Assembly (NCBI GenBank): GCA_018644665.1 | Contig: JABGQA010000133.1 | Location: forward strand, 1-42,700 | DNA: 42,700 bases | Direction: 5' to 3' | From: Candidatus Poribacteria bacterium | GTDB lineage: Bacteria; Poribacteria; WGA-4E; GCA-2687025 | Part shown: positions 39,477-42,700 of the stretch, piece after piece | How the letters are laid out: the number at the start of each line of letters is the position of its first letter | Numbering within the stretch: position 1 is the stretch's first letter | Notes under the pieces: generated by a model | The model's database searches: none | Told to the model about the DNA's origin: nothing | What the model saw: the letters and a program-made list of their open reading frames with translations, nothing else | Made by a program: the position numbers and the translations under genes

Positions 39477-41608
39477 TCGGCGAAGCCTGGGCCCAGATGA
39501 AGGAACTGTACGAGTCCAGGATCGCGCATCAGTTCGTGCTGCACCTGAACGCGCACGACATGGTCCCACACGCTACGTATGGCTACCTGCCCTACATCGA
39601 ATGGCTCGCGTGGAATCTGGCGCAACTCACGGATGACGACGGCGAGGAGCGCGAGTGGTTCGTCATGGGCTACGACCGCACGCGTGGAGCGTGGTTCCCC
39701 GAGAACCCGCGCGTCCGCGGTGGTGGCAGCGCCGACTACCGGTGGCGGCATGGACTCAACACGCCGCTGTACAAGTTCGCGCAACGATCGGCTCTTGAGG
39801 ACAACGACCGAGCCGTGTTCGGGGCGCTGGCGCGTCTGTTCCTGTATCACAGCGACTTCCGCGACTGCGCGCGCGACGACGCGAAGGAAACCGGCCCCTT
39901 CCATCGCTACGCGAACAACGACACCTTCAACGCGCTCCTGAACCTCGAGTCCGTCGTCAAGCACCGGGGCATCAATCAGCAACTCCACACGAAGTCGTCG
40001 GGGATGGGCCCGACCATGGACGTCCCGGAGGTGCTGCGCAGACTCGGCTCCATGCTGCACCGCACCCCTTACGGCCGCCGCGTGGCGCTCATCGTCGATC
40101 GGCTGGAACTGCTGGCCCCAAACCTGCACCGCTCGCGACGCCACGAAATCATCGGTGATGCCGAAGCCGGACTCGCCGTCGAGACCATCGCGGGGTGGGC
40201 GTCGGACAAGAACATCCGCGCGCGACGCAACATCCTCATCCTCCTGGCGCACAACATCGGCGACGTGGCGCCGGAACTCATGGAGAGCCGCGAGTTGGTC
40301 CCCATCGAAGTCCCGCTGCCCGACCTGGCGGAGCGACGGACCTTGCTGCGACATCTCGCCACGCTTCCGCCGCATTGGGAGCCGGCGCCGGAGCCACACG
40401 ACGAGGACGAGGCGCACTCCGACGAGTACCGGAAGATGGTCGAGGAGTGGCCACCCGAGCGTCCCGACACGCAGTTCCCCACATCGCTGCGCTACGGCGA
40501 AGGCGTCCGCCAGCGAGACGCCGCGCAGCTCACAGCCGGTCTCACGCTCCGAGGGCTCTACGACGCTTTTCTGGAGTCTGGCCCGCAGTCGGAGCCCATG
40601 GAACGACAGCACCTCATCGACGCCAAGGCGCGCGAGGTGGAGCGATTCTCGCGTGGACTTATGGAGCTGGTGTCCAGCGAAGTGTTCATCGACGACATCG
40701 GCGGCCTCGGCCACGTGCGGGACTACTTCGTGGAGGTGATTCCGCGACTTATGGCGCGCGACGCGACGAGCGTCGGCAACGGTCTATGGCTCTTCGGGCC
40801 GCCTGGAACGGGGAAGACACTGACCCTACGCGCGCTGTCCCGGACCACCACGCTGCCGGTGCTACGGCTGAAGATGCCGGATGAGTTGGGCATTCGCGCG
40901 GCGTCGCCGGGCGCGGCGCAGGATGACGACTATGCCAACGATCTGCAGTTGGCCCTAGCGTACGCGCGCTCCATCGGCCCCACGTTCGTGTGCCTCGACC
41001 GGGTCGATCGCACGTTCCACCACCACGACGGCGCGCGCGCTCCGGGCACGCGGGCGACGGGACTGCTCATGGATTGGCTCGGGCGGGCGGACAATCGGGG
41101 TCAGGTGTTCTTTGTAGCGACGTCGTCGCGGCCGCACGAGATCGAGCCGCAGCTACTTGCGACGCCGCTCATGGACACGCTCGTGTATCTGCTGCCCACG
41201 CCGACAGAGCGTGAGGCTGTGCTACGGCACGCCTTCCGGCAGCTCGGCGCCGAACTCGCGGACGACGTGGATCTGTCGGGGGCGATGCGCCATCCGGCTG
41301 CAGATTCTTTGAACGGGGAGGACCTCGCGACGTTAGCTCTACGGGCGCTACGTCGGGCGCGCGCTGCAGGCGCCGATAGCGTCCGCCGCGACGACCTGCT
41401 GTTCTGCGTGAACGACTTCTCCGCGGAGAACAGTCCCGCGACGCTGGAGTGGCTATCCTTGAACGCGCTCCGTTTCGCGAGCGCGCGAAGCCAACTGCCC
41501 GAGGAGATACTGCCGCCGCTCTCACACACCGCGCTGGATGGCGCCCGCCTGGCCAAGGACCGCATCGACACGCGACTACGCGAGTTGCGGGACTTGCTGC
41601 CCGGGTAA
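39473..41608 (+). CDS. AAA+ ATPase with two AAA-like regions and degenerate Walker B
   Basis: 711 residues. The C-terminal AAA domain has an intact Walker A (GPPGTGKT, residues 442-449), but its Walker B is FVCLDRVDRTF (near 505), with Arg where the catalytic Glu is expected. A first, P-loop-free AAA-like region (about 195-300) has ALIVDRLELLAP, again D-R. The layout (dead domain, then active-like domain) recalls Ycf46-type AAA proteins. The sensor-1 region is VFFVATSSRP. Start GTG 39473 overlaps the kdtA stop and has GGAGGG upstream. Role unknown; coupling to kdtA hints at the envelope, which is weak evidence. Confidence 0.85.
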   Translation: MIGEAWAQMKELYESRIAHQFVLHLNAHDMVPHATYGYLPYIEWLAWNLAQLTDDDGEEREWFVMGYDRTRGAWFPENPRVRGGGSADYRWRHGLNTPLYKFAQRSALEDNDRAVFGALARLFLYHSDFRDCARDDAKETGPFHRYANNDTFNALLNLESVVKHRGINQQLHTKSSGMGPTMDVPEVLRRLGSMLHRTPYGRRVALIVDRLELLAPNLHRSRRHEIIGDAEAGLAVETIAGWASDKNIRARRNILILLAHNIGDVAPELMESRELVPIEVPLPDLAERRTLLRHLATLPPHWEPAPEPHDEDEAHSDEYRKMVEEWPPERPDTQFPTSLRYGEGVRQRDAAQLTAGLTLRGLYDAFLESGPQSEPMERQHLIDAKAREVERFSRGLMELVSSEVFIDDIGGLGHVRDYFVEVIPRLMARDATSVGNGLWLFGPPGTGKTLTLRALSRTTTLPVLRLKMPDELGIRAASPGAAQDDDYANDLQLALAYARSIGPTFVCLDRVDRTFHHHDGARAPGTRATGLLMDWLGRADNRGQVFFVATSSRPHEIEPQLLATPLMDTLVYLLPTPTEREAVLRHAFRQLGAELADDVDLSGAMRHPAADSLNGEDLATLALRALRRARAAGADSVRRDDLLFCVNDFSAENSPATLEWLSLNALRFASARSQLPEEILPPLSHTALDGARLAKDRIDTRLRELRDLLPG

Positions 41609-41692
41609 CAGCGCCCGACAGCCGAGCGCATCGCCACCCTTGGGAGGTCGAATGCGCCGTTGCATGCGGCTATTCCACGACGTAGGAGATCC

Positions 41693-42133
41693 ATGGCCTC
41701 TGGAAACGCTCGTCCGAAGCCGACTCGGACATTCGCCCAGTCGGGAGTCATTGCCTGTCGGAACAAATCCGGGAAGCTCCGTATCCTCCTCATCACTTCT
41801 CGACGGAGCAAGCGTTGGGTCATTCCCAAGGGCATGGTGGCGAAGGACACTACGGCCGACGAATCCGCCGCGAAAGAGGCGTGGGAAGAAGCGGGCGCGC
41901 GCGGGGATGTATCGCCCGTCGCTCTGGGCGCGTACACCTACGAGAAGTGGGGTGGAGTCTGCCACGTCGAGGTGTTCTCGATGAACGTCGAGGAACTGGC
42001 GGACACCTGGCCGGAAGATCACTTCAGAACACGTGAGTGGGTAGACCCGCGCACCGCGATCAAGCGCGTCCGCGAGCCCGAGTTGAGGGACATCATCGCG
42101 GGCATCGTCACGTCGCACGAGGCGAAGACGTAG
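41693..42133 (+). CDS. NUDIX hydrolase
   Basis: 146 residues. After SGVIACRNKSGKLRILLITS comes RWVIPKGMVAKDTTADESAA and then KEAWEEAGARG, a Nudix box of the longer DIPP-like type (PKG, then AAxxEAxEEAG) with the metal-binding EAWEEAG intact. Family members hydrolyse nucleoside diphosphates linked to another group, including diphosphoinositol polyphosphates and Ap(n)A. Start ATG 41693 follows TAGGAG with a short 4-base spacing; the frame opens at 41660 without support. Confidence 0.88.
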   Translation: MASGNARPKPTRTFAQSGVIACRNKSGKLRILLITSRRSKRWVIPKGMVAKDTTADESAAKEAWEEAGARGDVSPVALGAYTYEKWGGVCHVEVFSMNVEELADTWPEDHFRTREWVDPRTAIKRVREPELRDIIAGIVTSHEAKT

Positions 42134-42372
42134 GAAGCGCGTGCTTTCGCCCCAAGACACAGCGCTGCATCCCGTTATTCCTACGCGCAATCGGGGAGAT
42201 CGACATGCGCCAGGGGAGCCATCCACGCGTCCAATGCACAGCGATCTCAGCGCTGCGGAAGCGACTCCCTCGAGGTCGCGCTACATCGAGCCGGCCGTTG
42301 GCTCAGCACGCCACGAATGCGGGACCATCCGAGGCTATTGCGTGCGGTTGCTAGATGCTGCTGGAGAGCGGC
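42134..42372. other. Intergenic, no supported gene
   Basis: About 240 bp between the NUDIX gene and the AAA fragment. No credible frame, RNA gene or terminator is seen; it may be decayed DNA left with the duplication. Confidence 0.45.
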
Positions 42373-42456
42373 CGCGCGAAGCCAACTGCCCGAGGAGATT
42401 CTGCCGCCGCTCTCGCACACCGCGCTGGACGGCACCCGCATGGTCAAGGTCCGCAT
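42373..42456 (+). pseudogene. Duplicated 3' fragment of the AAA+ ATPase gene
   Basis: These 84 bases align without gaps to 41482-41565, near the 3' end of the AAA gene, with 7 mismatches (about 92% identity). The frame reads ARSQLPEEILPPLSHTALDG then TRMVKVRI, against ARSQLPEEILPPLSHTALDG then ARLAKDRI. Three of the seven differences are synonymous. The similarity fades on both sides. It is best read as the remnant of a second AAA gene copy. Confidence 0.85.
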
Positions 42457-42468
42457 TCGCAGAGTCCG

Positions 42469-42699
42469 TCAGCTGCCAGACGCCTGCTTCTCCTCGTATG
42501 CCTCGATGAGGTCGGTTACGAGCATCCCGTTGATCCGAGTCCCTTCCAACGTGCAGTCGGATAGTTCCACGTGGTTCAGACCAACATGCATGAACTTCGC
42601 GTTCTGCAACTCGATACCGTGGAACGAAGCGCCGCTCATGTTGATGTTGTGGAAGTTCGCGGCGGCGAGATTGACGTTGTCGAACTCCACTCTTCCCAT
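42469..42699 (-). CDS. Pentapeptide repeat protein, probably partial
   Basis: 76 residues visible. Pentapeptide repeats of the A(D/N)LxX type are clear: NVNLAAANFHNINMSGASF, HGIELQNAKFMHVGLNHVEL and SDCTLEGTRINGML, followed by VTDLIEAYEEKQASGS. These form a right-handed beta helix in known members. A Met codon lies at 42699, but the window ends there, so I cannot see a ribosome site or whether the gene begins further right. Its stop is 12 bp from the AAA fragment, which faces it. Confidence 0.8.
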   Translation of the reverse strand: MGRVEFDNVNLAAANFHNINMSGASFHGIELQNAKFMHVGLNHVELSDCTLEGTRINGMLVTDLIEAYEEKQASGS

Positions 42700-42700
42700 G

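Noticed and set aside
39179..40714. 511-codon minus-strand frame opposite kdtA and the AAA gene
   Set aside because: Shadow of two well-supported plus-strand genes; composition rich in Arg, Val and His without domain features.
1..42700. CRISPR array, IS element, prophage, tRNA or rRNA
   Set aside because: No spaced direct repeats, transposase or phage motifs, T-arm signatures or rRNA stretches were found on either strand by eye.

Overview
The window is GC-rich bacterial chromosome (no plasmid, phage, IS or CRISPR signature seen). Two genes point to a Gram-negative cell: a Kdo transferase of lipopolysaccharide synthesis and a PorV/TraF-like outer-membrane barrel. Loose spacing, a sulfatase, SUMF1-like, PHP, LamG/PKD, RraA and cyclase-family genes, and two predicted chains ending in a similar short tail (KLATTWSDLK / KVAVTWAGLK) recall uncultivated Poribacteria-type or related genomes. 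That placement is a tentative inference; no rRNA or tRNA is present to test it.

Layout. 1-1950 holds no intact large gene; it looks like decayed coding DNA with one credible 42-residue membrane ORF (1209-1337, minus). 1955-4026 (minus) is a compact run: orphan ABC ATPase, glutaredoxin-like protein, cyclase-family hydrolase. 4243-4420 is the broken 3' end of a sugar-nucleotide epimerase gene. A cobalamin riboswitch (about 4465-4680) then leads cobO-cobQ (4938-7028). 7120-10696 carries a small membrane protein, an RraA-like protein and a gingipain-like (C25) protein. 10751-14129 (minus) is an envelope cluster: LysM/M23 peptidase, lipoprotein and beta-barrel protein. After an SDR gene comes an S1-metK-ahcY group (15690-20552), closed by a clear terminator and followed by a small membrane protein and a PfkB kinase. 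S1 carries a duplicated acidic N-terminal extension. MetK makes SAM, AhcY splits SAH to adenosine and homocysteine, and the kinase could be the adenosine-salvage step (inference). 22002-31352 holds a PHP phosphoesterase and, on the minus strand, a sulfatase, GT2 glycosyltransferase, nucleoside hydrolase, PKD/LamG exported protein, SUMF1-like protein and TPR protein. The SUMF1-like protein lacks the FGE cysteines, so it is unlikely to mature the sulfatase.

31487-42700: small membrane protein, terminator, pheT without pheS, a second small membrane protein followed in frame by a gene remnant, an unknown alpha-rich protein, a methyltransferase and an exported LamG-like protein (all minus). Then kdtA overlaps by GTGA an unusual AAA+ ATPase gene, followed by a NUDIX hydrolase gene, an 84-bp diverged copy of the AAA gene's 3' end, and a pentapeptide-repeat gene running off the right edge.

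Main items for a second look: the shared C-terminal tail, the AAA protein with degenerate Walker B motifs and its duplicated 3' fragment, the SUMF1 protein without cysteines, the 126-bp repeat in S1, the signal-less C25-like protein, and the SAM-cycle/PfkB linkage.
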